The notes under the pieces were generated by a model. The model saw nothing but the letters and a program-made list of their open reading frames with translations, searched no databases and was not told the origin of the DNA. DNA of 64,000 nucleotides. It comes from Streptomyces xanthophaeus (GTDB lineage: Bacteria; Actinomycetota; Actinomycetes; Streptomycetales; Streptomycetaceae). The DNA lies in NCBI RefSeq assembly GCF_030440515.1, contig NZ_CP076543.1, positions 930,001 to 994,000 on the forward strand, read 5' to 3'. Positions 29,546 to 40,786 of the stretch are shown one piece after another. The position numbers and the translations under genes were made by a program. Position 1 is the stretch's first letter. Every line of letters starts with the position of its first letter.

Positions 29546-30040
29546 ATGGGAACTGTGCGATCCATTCTCCCGAAGAACGAGGGCGGCCGCATACAGAGCC
29601 TCCTACAGCTCGTCGAGGACGGCATTCACCTCGTCGTTGCGGCGCTCCTCGTACTGCTCGCGGGGCTCCTGACCGTCGGGGTCGTCCAGGACGTCATCAA
29701 GTCGATCCAGGGGCCGTACCGTGAGGAGACGATCGTTCTCTCCGCATTGGACAGCAGCCTGGTGCTCTTCATCGTGGCCGAGCTGCTCCACACCGTCCGC
29801 CTCACCATCAGGAACCAGACCCTCGACGCGGAGCCGTTCCTCGTCGTCGGCCTGATCGCCGGCGTCCGCAAGGTGCTCATCGTGACGGCCGAGGCGGAGA
29901 AGTCCTTCCGGTGGCAAGTCGAAGGGATCGAACTGCTCATCCTGGCCGGGCTGATCCTCGTCATGGCGACAGCAGTGTACGTGTGGCGGCGCTCGACACG
30001 GCCGGGAGACTACTTCACACCCCCGGAGGCGCGACACTGA
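29546..30040 (+). CDS. PsiE-like membrane protein (phosphate-starvation-inducible family)
   Basis: 164 residues from ATG 29546. Four membrane helices are visible (about residues 20-45, 60-80, 95-115, 130-150) with the family pattern LVEDGIHLVVAALLVL, IVAELLHTVRLTIR and LDAEPFLVVGLIAGVRKVLI. The PsiE family is induced by phosphate starvation in E. coli but its molecular role is unknown. It converges with the FUSC gene, 15 bp apart. Confidence 0.7.
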   Translation: MGTVRSILPKNEGGRIQSLLQLVEDGIHLVVAALLVLLAGLLTVGVVQDVIKSIQGPYREETIVLSALDSSLVLFIVAELLHTVRLTIRNQTLDAEPFLVVGLIAGVRKVLIVTAEAEKSFRWQVEGIELLILAGLILVMATAVYVWRRSTRPGDYFTPPEARH

Positions 30041-30055
30041 CCGTCGCGGAAGCTG

Positions 30056-32227
30056 TCACCCACCCCGGTGCGGTTGTGCTGATTCGTCATCTTCCGCAGC
30101 CAAGGCCGTTCGCGTCCGCTGCTGCTCGCGAGCAGAGCCCATGTCGCGTTCCAAGGCTGTACGGCTGACGGCCGTCGCAAGGTCCTCCAAGGCTCGCTTC
30201 TGCAGTTCCGCCCCGCGCCGCACCACGGGGCTCCGGTCCACAGGGGCGTCCTGCCACGCGTGGAGCGCCTCCTCCACGCGCCCCCAGTCCATATTCCTGT
30301 GCTCAAGCACGTCGACCGCCGCCTGCGCGGTGTCCGCCTCCAGGGCCTCGGCAAACCGCTCCGCCTCGGGGACGGGACGGCTGTCGGCCCGCGGGACGTG
30401 GCTCTCCATGAGCATCGCCGCCCGGTCGAACCCCTTGAGCGCCTCCTGCGCCTCCTCCGCCTCGCGCGACGTCAGGCCCCTGGGGCGGACCGGTTCCTGC
30501 CTCGCCCGGTCGTATGTCTCCTGCCAGGCGGCACGTGCCTCCCTGCTCGCCAGGAGTGCCTTGCGCAGGTCGGCGTGATGTTCCCGGGTCGGTTCGGCGT
30601 AGCTGCGGAGCACCGCGGCCGCGTAACGGCCGTCCGCGGCGAGCCAGTCCGCAAGCCGGTCCGGCAGCCGGGGCGTCTCCCATGCGGGGAACACCACGTA
30701 CGCCAGCATGGCCAGGGCCCCGCCGAGCAGGGTGAGCACCACCCTCTCCGGGACCGTCTGCTCCCATGCCTGGCCGCCCATGCCGAGCAGGAAGACGACG
30801 TATGCGGCAGTGAAGCACTGGGAGTATGCGTAGCCGGTACGGTTCAGCGTGTACGACAGGCCCGCCGAGACCACCGCCAGCAGGCCGAACACATGGGCGT
30901 CCGGGCCCAGGGCCCGCACCATCCCGGTGGCGAGCGCGACCCCCGCCAGGGTCCCGGCGAAACGGGCCACCGCCCGCGCGTACGTCTGGTGGAAGTCCGG
31001 CCGCATCACCATCACCGAGGTGATGGGCGCCCAGTAGCCGTGGCCCACTGGTAGCCGGGCGGCGATCAGGTAGCCGAGCGTGGCCACCGCCGCCAGGCGG
31101 ACGGCGTGCCGGAACACGGGTGAGTCCCGGCGGAGCTCACGTCGGACCGCCCGGGCCACGACCGGGACCAGCCGGAACATCGTCGGACGCACCAGCAACT
31201 GGGCGTCCGCGGGGTTGAGCGGCGTGGGTGTCCTCCCGCGCGTGCCGCACCGGGCGATCTCCAAGGCCTCGCCGAGCAGTTCCACGAGCCGCTCGGCGGC
31301 CTGCCGCGCGGGGCCCTCGAGCACCTCGTGCTCCTCGTCGACGCACAGGGCGTCCGTGCTTCCGGGCGAGACCTCGGCGGGAGTGCCGCGGCGGATCGAA
31401 CGGGCGGCCGCATCCAGGACCTCGGCGGCCGCGTCGAGCAACTCCCTTGCTCGGTCACGCCCGGGCCCCTCCGCCGGGGCGCCGACGTCCGGATCGGCGA
31501 GTGCGGCGACGACGGGCCGAATGCGCTCGGCGAGCCCCCGGGGACCGTGCAGTACGGAGGGACGGGTGCGGGCCTGCGACGGCGTCACGGCGGCCGCGTC
31601 CCGCGCCGTCATCAACGGTTCCGGGTCGAACGGGGCGGTCGGGTCGTGCCGCAGCCGGCGGGCGTAGTCCGCCACGGCGGCCAGGGCGTCGGCGAGCGCG
31701 TCACGATGCGCCCCCCAACGGCGGATCGGGAACAGCAGGATCAGCAGGGCCTGCGCCACGCCCCCGAGCGCGATGATCCCGGCGTGCTCCAGAGCCCGCC
31801 CGACGCTCGTGGGCAGGGTGACGGTCACCAGCATGCTGCCGACCGTCGTCGCTGCGACGATCCCGGCGGTCGATCCGACGGCCCACGCCATCCCTGCGGC
31901 AAAGGCCCATACGGCCAGCAGTGGGAGGAACATCGCGAGTCGGCCCGCCGCCAGATAGCCTACGAAGGTGCTGAGCGCCAGACCGGCGCCCGCGCCGAGC
32001 GCGATCACTTTGCGGGGACGCCAGGTGCGCTGGAAAGTAGCTGCGCCCGCGGAGTAGGCACCGAGGGCGGCGGACGCGGCGTATGCCGGGGAGGCCAGCC
32101 ACAGCGTCGGCCCGATGACGATCGCCACCCCGACAGCCGTGCGCAGCGCGAGCAGGGGCTCCAGTCGCGCCTCCTCGATCGTGAGCCCGGATCGCACGAC
32201 TTCCCGTAGGGCCCGCAGCCAGGTCAC
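30056..32227 (-). CDS. FUSC-family inner-membrane transporter
   Basis: 723 residues, GTG 32227. Two sets of membrane helices (about residues 25-170 and 375-520) are separated and followed by soluble helical regions. The second set begins in the typical FUSC manner: AVRLAAVATLGYLIAARLPV, then GYWAPITSVMVMRPDFHQTY. The family includes aromatic-acid and toxic-compound exporters, so efflux at the cytoplasmic membrane is likely; the substrate is unknown. It ends in a long Arg/Glu-rich helical tail. It is not obviously in an operon. Confidence 0.8.
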   Translation of the reverse strand: MTWLRALREVVRSGLTIEEARLEPLLALRTAVGVAIVIGPTLWLASPAYAASAALGAYSAGAATFQRTWRPRKVIALGAGAGLALSTFVGYLAAGRLAMFLPLLAVWAFAAGMAWAVGSTAGIVAATTVGSMLVTVTLPTSVGRALEHAGIIALGGVAQALLILLFPIRRWGAHRDALADALAAVADYARRLRHDPTAPFDPEPLMTARDAAAVTPSQARTRPSVLHGPRGLAERIRPVVAALADPDVGAPAEGPGRDRARELLDAAAEVLDAAARSIRRGTPAEVSPGSTDALCVDEEHEVLEGPARQAAERLVELLGEALEIARCGTRGRTPTPLNPADAQLLVRPTMFRLVPVVARAVRRELRRDSPVFRHAVRLAAVATLGYLIAARLPVGHGYWAPITSVMVMRPDFHQTYARAVARFAGTLAGVALATGMVRALGPDAHVFGLLAVVSAGLSYTLNRTGYAYSQCFTAAYVVFLLGMGGQAWEQTVPERVVLTLLGGALAMLAYVVFPAWETPRLPDRLADWLAADGRYAAAVLRSYAEPTREHHADLRKALLASREARAAWQETYDRARQEPVRPRGLTSREAEEAQEALKGFDRAAMLMESHVPRADSRPVPEAERFAEALEADTAQAAVDVLEHRNMDWGRVEEALHAWQDAPVDRSPVVRRGAELQKRALEDLATAVSRTALERDMGSAREQQRTRTALAAEDDESAQPHRGG

Positions 32228-32354
32228 GAGCAGGAGCCTAGCCCGACCCTCGTGCCGGCTCGTGCGGGCACGCCGACGAGTCCGTTGAGCATGAGGCTGG
32301 AGTCCTCGTGGCCCTCGGGGGCGGCGATCGACCGGCGACGTCTTCGGAACCGAA

Positions 32355-32390
32355 CGATCACCGACGCATCTCCGACTCAGGTCACCAGCT
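32355..32390 (+). repeat. Solo IS630 3' end
   Basis: The bases read RRISDSGH, matching the end of the IS630 relic at 13676 and the fragment at 18920-18953. It overlaps the stop of the leftward gene at 32377, so that gene may have gained its end here. Confidence 0.45.
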
Positions 32391-33510
32391 GGTCACCGTG
32401 GTCGCCTTGGAGCATCTGGCGACGTTCCTTTTCGCGCGTGGAGTAGGCGGCTGCGCGGATCGCCTCGTCGCTCTCCAAACCTGATCCCAGCGCGCCGGCC
32501 ACCGTGGCGACCGAAGCGACGAACCAGGACAACGTCAAGTACTCCGTGGCGTGCAGCGGGGTTCCTGTCATGGAAGCGAACACTCGGTCGTTGAGGATGA
32601 ACAGCGCCCACACCAAGTTGATGACCATCAATCCCGCGTAGCAGACGAGCGCCCCGATACCGACGGTGAGAACCGTTGAGGTGTTGTAGAGCCGCGCCCT
32701 CTGCCTCGCCTCCGGCGAGCCCTCTGTCGGTCGATGCCACAGCTCCCCGTCCACGATCAGCCAGCCGATCATGAGCCCGACGGACCCGACCATGGCGATC
32801 ACGAGGCGTGGCGCGCTCAGGGCCCCGGAGAGGCTCCAGGTGGTGGAGTCCAGGGTGCCGATGGCCCCCGTGGCGAGTGCGGCCGCCAGGGCTTTCGACA
32901 AGCCCGATACCAACCGCCAGGGCCGGTTGGCGCGGACCATACCGACGAGCACCCGCAGGTAGCCGCGCGGCCCGCTGACGACGTATCGAAGATCGGCAGT
33001 CTCCTCGTCACCGACCTGGCCCCGATGGATAGGCGCGAGCCGACCGGCAAAAGGACCCAGAAGCGGCTGACTCGGCGGAAGCCCCTCAGCCCCGGTGGCC
33101 TGCGGACCCACCAAGCCGAGCACGGCTTCTTCCACCGCCCGCCGAGCCCTCGTCTGCAGCCGCAAGCCCCCCAGGGAAGGAAGGGACAGCAGCGCCAAAC
33201 CGTGTTCGTGGCTCAGATCGACAACGATCTTGCGCCCGTGTGAGTGCAGCGGAAGGTCGGTGAGGGCCACCACGATGTCCCAGTTCTCCGCACTTCCGCG
33301 GTCCATGATCCGGCGCATCAAAGTAGGCGGGTCCTCGGACCCTGAGGTGAATGGCTCACTGACCACCTTGACGTCGAACCGACGCCCCTGGCCCGCCTTT
33401 TCGGCGAGCCGATCAGGAAGTATCCGGGCGATGCGCTGAGCGATGTCCGTGGGCGCGTCCGGATCCGCCAGGAGAGCTACGACCGTAACGCCCTGCGACG
33501 ACACCCGCAC
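32377..33510 (-). CDS. Membrane protein of unknown function
   Basis: About 377 residues with GTG 33510 as start, preceded by GAGGAGG; the frame continues to a TTG at 33639, 2 nt after the reductase gene, so a longer form is possible. The N-terminal 160 residues look soluble (GVTVVALLADPDAPTDIAQR; NWDIVVALTDLPLHSHG). Four membrane helices follow at the C-terminus (for example LVIAMVGSVGLMIGWLIV). No catalytic motif is seen. It could be the last gene of the chaperone operon. Its stop lies within the solo IS630 end. Confidence 0.6.
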   Translation of the reverse strand: MRVSSQGVTVVALLADPDAPTDIAQRIARILPDRLAEKAGQGRRFDVKVVSEPFTSGSEDPPTLMRRIMDRGSAENWDIVVALTDLPLHSHGRKIVVDLSHEHGLALLSLPSLGGLRLQTRARRAVEEAVLGLVGPQATGAEGLPPSQPLLGPFAGRLAPIHRGQVGDEETADLRYVVSGPRGYLRVLVGMVRANRPWRLVSGLSKALAAALATGAIGTLDSTTWSLSGALSAPRLVIAMVGSVGLMIGWLIVDGELWHRPTEGSPEARQRARLYNTSTVLTVGIGALVCYAGLMVINLVWALFILNDRVFASMTGTPLHATEYLTLSWFVASVATVAGALGSGLESDEAIRAAAYSTREKERRQMLQGDHGDQLVT

Positions 33511-33641
33511 GACCGGACCATCCTCCTCGGCTGCCCTCCGCGATTGCAGGGGTTCACAGGATGCCCCGGGGTGAAGGCGAAGCCGTGGTGACACGCTGTT
33601 CTTACGGGTTGGGCCACCTGTGGGGTCCGACAGGGACAAGG

Positions 33642-35393
33642 TCAGCGCGAGGGCACGGACCTGCCCGCTACCGGCCGACGTCCTTCGGAGTCGGCGGTGA
33701 CCAGGTTTCCCCTCCTTTCCCGGTGCTCGTGCACGAGGCGGATCGCCATGGCGCCTTCACCGGTCGCCGAGGCCACCCGTTTCACCGAGCCGCTCCTGAC
33801 GTCCCCGGCGGCGAAGACCCCGGGCAGGCTGGTCTCCAGCAGCATCGGATCGCGGCCCAGCGAGGCCCACCGGTTCGCGTCGGCCACCGCCCGGGCGTCG
33901 GCGCCGGTGAGGACGAAGCCCTTCTCGTCCAGGGCCAGCACGCCCTTGAGCCATTCCGTGCGCGGCCGGGCCCCGATGAACACGAACAGCGCCGCGGCCC
34001 GTAGCTCACGGCGCTCATTGCTTGCGTTGTCCTCCACCGTCAGCGACTCCAGCTGCTCCTCCCCTGCGACGCCCCGTACTTCGGTGTGGAGCAGCACCTC
34101 GATCTTGGGGTGCTGCTCCACCTGGTCCACCAGGTAGCGCGACATGTCCGCGTTGAGGTCGCTGCCCCGGACGAGGAGGTGGACCCCGGACGCGTGGTGG
34201 GCGAGGAACAGCGCCGCTTGCCCGGCGGAGTTCCCGCCGCCGACCACGGCGACCGGGTCCGCCCGGCAGAGGCTGGCCTCGTGGACCGTCGCCGCGTAGT
34301 AGACGCTGATGCCTTCCAGGCGGTCGATGCCGGGCACTTCGAGCCTGCGGTACCGCACGCCCGAGGCGAGCACCACGGCGCCGGCCTGAACCCGGGACCC
34401 GTCTGCGAAGGTGACGACGTACTCATCGTCCTGCGGGGTGAGCGTGCTGACCTCCGCCGGCACCATGAGGCGGGCGCCGAACTTGTGGGCCTGGAGCACC
34501 GCACGTTCGATGAGTTCGCCCCCGGAGATGCCGGACGGGAAGCCGAGGTAGTTCTCGATGCGGGACGAGGTCGCGGCCTGGCCTCCGGTGGCCACGGCGT
34601 CGACGGTGACCGTGGTGAGACCGTCGGAGGCACCGTACACGGCGGCGGCGAGTCCTGCGGGGCCCGCACCGACCACCATGACGTCGCAGCGTTCGTTCTC
34701 GGGCGAGGGGGCGGGCAGTCCGATGAGCCGGGCGAGTTCGGCGTTGCTCGGATTGCGCAGGAGCCGCTCCCCCTGCCAGAGGACCACCGGTGTCTCCTCG
34801 GGACGGATGGAGAACCGGCGCAGCAGCGCCTCGGCCTCCTTGTCCCTCTCCAGATCCACCCAGCGGTGGGGCAGCCGGTTGCGGGCAGCGAACTCGCGCA
34901 GCCGCAGGGTGTCCCGTGAGTAGCACGACCCCAGGATCCGGAAGCCTGCACCGAGGCCGATGAGCAGGAACCTGCGGCCCAGGTAGGCGCGGAGGATCAG
35001 ATCGCCGAGGACGGGGTCGCTGCCGACCAGGGCGCGCTGCCGTTCCACCGGTACGGCCAGGATCTCGCCGGCCTCGCGCACCACGGCGGTGTTGAACGCC
35101 GCCTGGCCTTCCAGCAGTCCGAGTTCGCCCAGGAACCTGCCGGGTCCGTGGACCGCCACCGTCCGCTCGTCGGGGCCGCCCTGGTCGTGGAGGATTTCGA
35201 CGGTCCCGCTGAGGATCGCGAGAAACTCCCGGAACGGCTCGCCCTCGCGGTACAGCACCTCGCCCTCGGCGGTCCTGCGGCGCTCACCGTGCGCGGTCAG
35301 GTCCTCGAGCTGCTCCGGCGTGAGGCGGGGGAACGCCCCGTACCGATCAGGTGTCTCGCGGACCGCACCGTTCTCGTGCTCGGCCGTGCTCAT
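33642..35393 (-). CDS. Cyclic-nucleotide-domain flavoprotein reductase (thioredoxin-reductase-like)
   Basis: 583 residues. The start at ATG 35393 is set by a 1-nt TGATG overlap with the zinc-finger gene. Domains: cyclic-nucleotide-binding (about 20-140; ILSGTVEILHDQGG, GRFLGELGLLEGQ), a thioredoxin-like segment (about 145-230), then an FAD/NAD(P)H reductase of thioredoxin-reductase type with VVGAGPAGLAAAVYG and VVGGGNSAGQAALF. The redox CxxC usually found before the NADPH loop is absent: the position reads AATVHEASLC. It may therefore pass electrons without the usual disulfide, as in ferredoxin- or flavodoxin-reductase types. It closes a chaperone-thioredoxin operon, so a stress-redox role with control by a small ligand is inferred. 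Confidence 0.82.
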   Translation of the reverse strand: MSTAEHENGAVRETPDRYGAFPRLTPEQLEDLTAHGERRRTAEGEVLYREGEPFREFLAILSGTVEILHDQGGPDERTVAVHGPGRFLGELGLLEGQAAFNTAVVREAGEILAVPVERQRALVGSDPVLGDLILRAYLGRRFLLIGLGAGFRILGSCYSRDTLRLREFAARNRLPHRWVDLERDKEAEALLRRFSIRPEETPVVLWQGERLLRNPSNAELARLIGLPAPSPENERCDVMVVGAGPAGLAAAVYGASDGLTTVTVDAVATGGQAATSSRIENYLGFPSGISGGELIERAVLQAHKFGARLMVPAEVSTLTPQDDEYVVTFADGSRVQAGAVVLASGVRYRRLEVPGIDRLEGISVYYAATVHEASLCRADPVAVVGGGNSAGQAALFLAHHASGVHLLVRGSDLNADMSRYLVDQVEQHPKIEVLLHTEVRGVAGEEQLESLTVEDNASNERRELRAAALFVFIGARPRTEWLKGVLALDEKGFVLTGADARAVADANRWASLGRDPMLLETSLPGVFAAGDVRSGSVKRVASATGEGAMAIRLVHEHRERRGNLVTADSEGRRPVAGRSVPSR

Positions 35394-35656
35394 CAGACCA
35401 GGGCCTCGTGAACGTAGCACCAGCGCCAGTCCTCTCCCGGCTCGAAGGACTGCACGACGGGGTGACCGACGCTCCCCGCATGCCGTCTGGCGTGCTTGAG
35501 GGGGGAGGAGTCGCAGCAGCCGACGTGCCCACAGGTGAGGCAGAGGCGCAGGTGCAGCCACGGCGAATGCTCCCTGAGGCACTCCTCGCAGCCCTCCGGG
35601 GTACGCGGCGTCACTGGGCGCACCATCGCCAGGTGCGGGTCGACAATCGTGGCCAT
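35393..35656 (-). CDS. UBP-type zinc-finger protein
   Basis: 87 residues, ATG 35656 with GGAAGGA upstream. Zinc ligands are visible: GCEECLREHSPWLH, LCLTCGHVGCCDSS and HARRHAGSVGHPVV, the zf-UBP pattern that in eukaryotes binds ubiquitin. In bacteria this small form occurs next to redox enzymes; its ligand is unknown. It overlaps the reductase gene by one base (TGATG) and so is co-translated. The thioredoxin gene lies 67 bp upstream. Confidence 0.8.
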   Translation of the reverse strand: MATIVDPHLAMVRPVTPRTPEGCEECLREHSPWLHLRLCLTCGHVGCCDSSPLKHARRHAGSVGHPVVQSFEPGEDWRWCYVHEALV

Positions 35657-35723
35657 GAGAGTTTTCCTTCCGTAAACGGGCCTGATCGGCCGCGGGCGAC
35701 GATCTTCCTCAGCGCCGTCGTCC

Positions 35724-36182
35724 TCACCCTCCCGCAGTGGTCTGCCTGCCCGCCATCGCCTGCTCGACCCACGAGCGCAGGACGTGAGCGGGTGCCGCGC
35801 CGGCCTGCCGGGCGACCGTCTCGCCCCGGTCCAGGACGAGCAGGGTCGGCACCGCCTGCACCTCGAACCGCCGACTGAGCCGTGGGTTCTGGTCGATGTC
35901 GACCTTGACGAGCTTGATCTGTCCGGCGAGGTCCCGGGCGACCTGTTCGAGGGCTGGGCTGACCATGCGGCAGGGGCCGCACCAGGTGGCCCAGAGGTCG
36001 ACGACGACGGGCACCGTGGCGTTGTCGGCGACCTCGGCGAAGTCGCCGTCGCCCGCGTCGACGACCCAGGGCAGGGGGTGCTTGCAGTGGCCGCATCTGG
36101 GCCGTCCCTCGGCAGCCACGGGAATCCGGTTGCCGCGCCCGCAGTTCGGGCAGGTCACCGTCGTCGTCCGGGTGGCGTTCAC
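35724..36182 (-). CDS. Thioredoxin 2-type protein with N-terminal zinc ribbon
   Basis: 152 residues; GTG 36182 overlaps the clpB stop by 4 nt (GTGA). The N-terminus has a zinc ribbon (CPNCGRGNR and [10 protein letters not shown]) and the thioredoxin fold carries the active site [10 protein letters not shown] and the cis-Pro motif VQAVPTLLV. This layout is that of thioredoxin 2 (TrxC), a cytosolic disulfide reductase often linked to oxidative stress. Its place behind clpB suggests co-induction with chaperones. The reductase two genes down could be its electron donor, although that enzyme lacks the usual CxxC. Confidence 0.88.
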   Translation of the reverse strand: MNATRTTTVTCPNCGRGNRIPVAAEGRPRCGHCKHPLPWVVDAGDGDFAEVADNATVPVVVDLWATWCGPCRMVSPALEQVARDLAGQIKLVKVDIDQNPRLSRRFEVQAVPTLLVLDRGETVARQAGAAPAHVLRSWVEQAMAGRQTTAGG

Positions 36183-38808
36183 GCTGCCCTCGCTTCCCTG
36201 TCGCCCTCCTGCTGGTCGTAGGTGACCACCAGCTCCGCGTGCTCGGCGTCGACGCGCACCGTAGCGCCGTCCTGGACGTCGCCGCGCAGCAGGGCGCGCC
36301 CGACCAGCGTCTCGACCTCGTGGGAGATGTAACGCCGCAGCGGCCGGGCCCCGTACACCGGGTCGTAGCCCTGGTGGGCAATCAACTCCCTTGCAGTGTC
36401 GGTGAGTTCGACCGTGATACGGCGCTCGGCGAGGCGCCGTCGCAGCTCGTCGAACTGCAGCTCCACGATCCGCTCGATCTGTCGCTCACCGAGCGGCTTG
36501 AACAGCACGATGTCGTCGACGCGGTTGAGGAACTCCGGGCGGAAGTGCCCGCGCAGCTCGCCCATCACCAGGGCGCGGGCGTCGGGCTTGATCTCACCCT
36601 CGGCGGTGGCGCCGTCGAGGAGGTGCTCGGAGCCGATGTTCGACGTCATGATGATCACGGTGTTGCGGAAGTCGACGGTGCGGCCCTGGGCGTCGGTGAT
36701 GCGACCGTCATCGAGGATCTGCAACAGCGTGTTGAAGACATCGGTGTGCGCCTTCTCGACCTCGTCGAACAGGACGACCGAGTACGGCTTGCGGCGCACG
36801 GCCTCGGTGAGCTGGCCGCCCTCTTCGTAGCCGACGTATCCGGGCGGTGCGCCCATGAGCCGGCTGACGGTGTGCCGCTCCTGGTACTCGCTCATGTCGA
36901 GGCGGACCATGTTCTCCTCGGAGTCGAACAGGGTCCGGGCGAGGGTCTTGGCCAGCTCGGTCTTCCCGACGCCGGTGGGGCCGAGGAAGATGAACGAGCC
37001 GATGGGACGGCGAGGGTCGCGGATGCCGGAGCGGGCACGGATGATGGCGTCGGTGACGAGCTTGACCGCCTCGTCCTGGCCGATGACGCGCTCGCGCAGG
37101 ATCTCGTCGAGGCGCAGCAGCTTCTCGCGTTCGCCCTCCTGGAGACGGGCAACGGGGACGCCGGTCCAGGCGGCAACGATCTCGGCGATCTCCTCCTCGG
37201 TGACGACCTCGCGCAGCAGCCGGTTCTGACCTTGTTTGGAGGCGAGTTGCTCCTCCTCCGCGGCGAGTCGGCGCTCCAGGTCCTGGAGGCGGCCGTAGCG
37301 CAGTTCGGCGGCGCGGTTGAGGTCGTAGGCGCGTTCGGCCTCCTCGGCATCGTGGCGGACCTGTTCCAGTTCCTGGCGCAGTTCCTGCACGCGGCGGATC
37401 GCCTGCCGTTCGGCCTCCCACTGGGCGCGTTTGGCGTCGGCCTCGCCGCGCAGGTCGGCCAGTTCCCTGCGCAGCTCCTCCAGGCGTGTCTTGCTGGCGG
37501 GGTCGGTCTCCTTGGACAGGGCGGCATCCTCGATCTCCAGCCGCGTGACGCGGCGGGTGATCTCGTCGAGTTCGGCGGGCATCGAGTCGATCTCGGTACG
37601 CAGTCTGGCGCACGCCTCGTCGACGAGGTCGATGGCCTTGTCGGGCAGGAACCGATCGGTGATGTAACGGTGGCTGAGGGTGGCTGCGGAGACCATCGCG
37701 GTGTCCTGGATCTTCACGCCGTGGAAGACCTCGAGGCGTTCGCGCAGTCCGCGCAGGATGGAGATGGTGTCCTCCACGCTGGGCTCCTCGACCAGGACCT
37801 GCTGGAAGCGACGTTCGAGGGCGGCGTCCTTCTCGATGTGCTTGCGGTACTCGTCGAGGGTGGTGGCGCCGATCATGTGGAGTTCGCCGCGGGCCAGCAT
37901 CGGCTTGAGCATGTTGCCCGCGTCCATGGCTCCTTCGGCGGCGCCTGCGCCGACGACGGTGTGGAGTTCGTCGACGAAGAGCAGGATGCGCCCTTGGGCG
38001 GCCTTCACCTCGGACAGTACGGCCTTCAGGCGTTCCTCGAACTCGCCGCGGTACTTGGCGCCGGCGACCAGGGAGCCCATGTCCAGGGCGAACACCGTCC
38101 TGTCGCGCAGGCCCTCGGGGACATCGCCGCGAACGATGCGCTGGGCCAGGCCCTCGACGATGGCGGTCTTGCCGACGCCGGGGTCGCCGATGAGTACGGG
38201 GTTGTTCTTGGTCTTGCGGCTGAGGATCTGGGTGACGCGGCGGATCTCCGCGTCACGGCCGATGACCGGGTCCAGCCGCCCGGACCGGGCCTCGAGGACG
38301 AGGTCGCGTCCGTACTTCTCCAGGGCCTCGTAGGCCACTTCGGGGTTGGCGGAGGTGACGCGCTGGTTGCCGCGGACCTGGGTGAGCGCGCTCAGGAACG
38401 AGTCCCTGGTGATGCCGGCCTGTTTGAGCAGTCGCCCGGCGGCAGTTGACGAGCTCTCCTCGGCCAGGGCGAGCAGGAGGTGCTCCACGGAGACGTACTC
38501 GTCCTTGAGGCGTTTGGCCTCCCGTTCGGCGGTGTCGAACAGGTGGGCGAGGCGCTGGGTGACGAAGACCTGGCCGGGCGCCGCGCCGGGGCCGGTGACC
38601 TTCGGGCGACGGGAGAGTTCCTCGCGCACGGCCTCGCGCAGTCCCTTCGGCTCCTTGCCGGCCTGCTCCAGCAACCGCGGGATCAGGCCGTCCTCCTGAT
38701 CGAGGAGTGCGAGCAGCAGGTGTTCCCCGTCGACCTCGGTGTGCCCCATGCGACCGGCCGCGGTCTGGGCCTCCTGGAGGGCTTCCTGGGACTTCTGGGT
38801 GAGACGGT

Positions 38809-38818
<10 letters not shown>
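36179..38818 (-). CDS. clpB: Chaperone ClpB (Hsp100 disaggregase)
   Basis: 879 residues, usual for ClpB. Order: N-domain repeats (about 5-145), first AAA module with [13 protein letters not shown] and [14 protein letters not shown], the middle coiled-coil domain (about 405-520) that separates ClpB from ClpA/C, and second AAA module with [13 protein letters not shown] and [11 protein letters not shown]. It is an ATP-driven protein disaggregase working with DnaK-DnaJ-GrpE in the cytosol. Starts at ATG 38818 (a second ATG lies two codons in), overlapping cbpM by 10 nt. Probably a second ClpB beside the genome's main copy, which I cannot check. Confidence 0.95.
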
Positions 38819-40169
<1,351 letters not shown>

Positions 40170-40778
40170 TCACTCCCGCTTCGCGACGGTCACGGCGGCG
40201 GGCCTGAGCTGCCGCTCGCCGTCCCCGTAGCCGGGGCGCAGTACCTCGACGACCGTGCCCGGTGCGGCGTCCGGGTCCTGGACGATGCCGACCACCTCGT
40301 GCCGGGCCGGGTCGAAGGCGACGCCGGTCTCCGCGTGCCGCGGGTAGCCGAGCAGTTCGAGGACGTTCACCGCTTGGTCGCGTACGGCCCGGATGCCCTC
40401 CACGATCGCGCCCGGATCGGCGCCCGCGTGGGTCAGGGCGAGTTCGAGGTTGTCGAGGACGGGCAGGAAGGCGGCCGCCGTGCGGGCCCGCTCCACCGCC
40501 CGTTCGCGCTCAAGTTCCCTGGCGTGACGCTTGCGAAGGTTGTCGAGGTCGGCGAGTGCGCGCCGCCAACGGTCCTCCAGTTCCAGGATCGCGGTCGTGT
40601 ACTCGTCCTCGGCAGGCGCGGAGCCGGCGGCATCGGGTCCCGGCTCGCCGTTCGCCGCTTCGGGCCGGGGCGGGCCCGGTTGGGGCAGATCCCCGCGAGG
40701 CGGGGGTCCGGCGCCTTCCGGGACCGGTTCGACCGGATCCGGCGCGGCCCGGTCGGGTTCCTGGGGGTAGGTGGGCAT
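40170..40778 (-). CDS. grpE: Nucleotide exchange factor GrpE
   Basis: 202 residues. A disordered Pro/Gly/Glu-rich N-terminus (about 1-55) precedes a long helix (RWRRALADLDNLRKRHAREL) and the beta-wing with HEVVGIVQDPDAAPGTVVEV and a GYGDGERQLRPAAVTV end, the GrpE signature. It releases ADP from DnaK. It lies 8 nt after dnaK and 6 nt before cbpA. Confidence 0.9.
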   Translation of the reverse strand: MPTYPQEPDRAAPDPVEPVPEGAGPPPRGDLPQPGPPRPEAANGEPGPDAAGSAPAEDEYTTAILELEDRWRRALADLDNLRKRHARELERERAVERARTAAAFLPVLDNLELALTHAGADPGAIVEGIRAVRDQAVNVLELLGYPRHAETGVAFDPARHEVVGIVQDPDAAPGTVVEVLRPGYGDGERQLRPAAVTVAKRE

Positions 40779-40786
40779 GGCGCGCC

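Noticed and set aside
36239..38449. Long plus-strand open frame opposite clpB
   Set aside because: Antisense shadow; clpB is unmistakable on the other strand.
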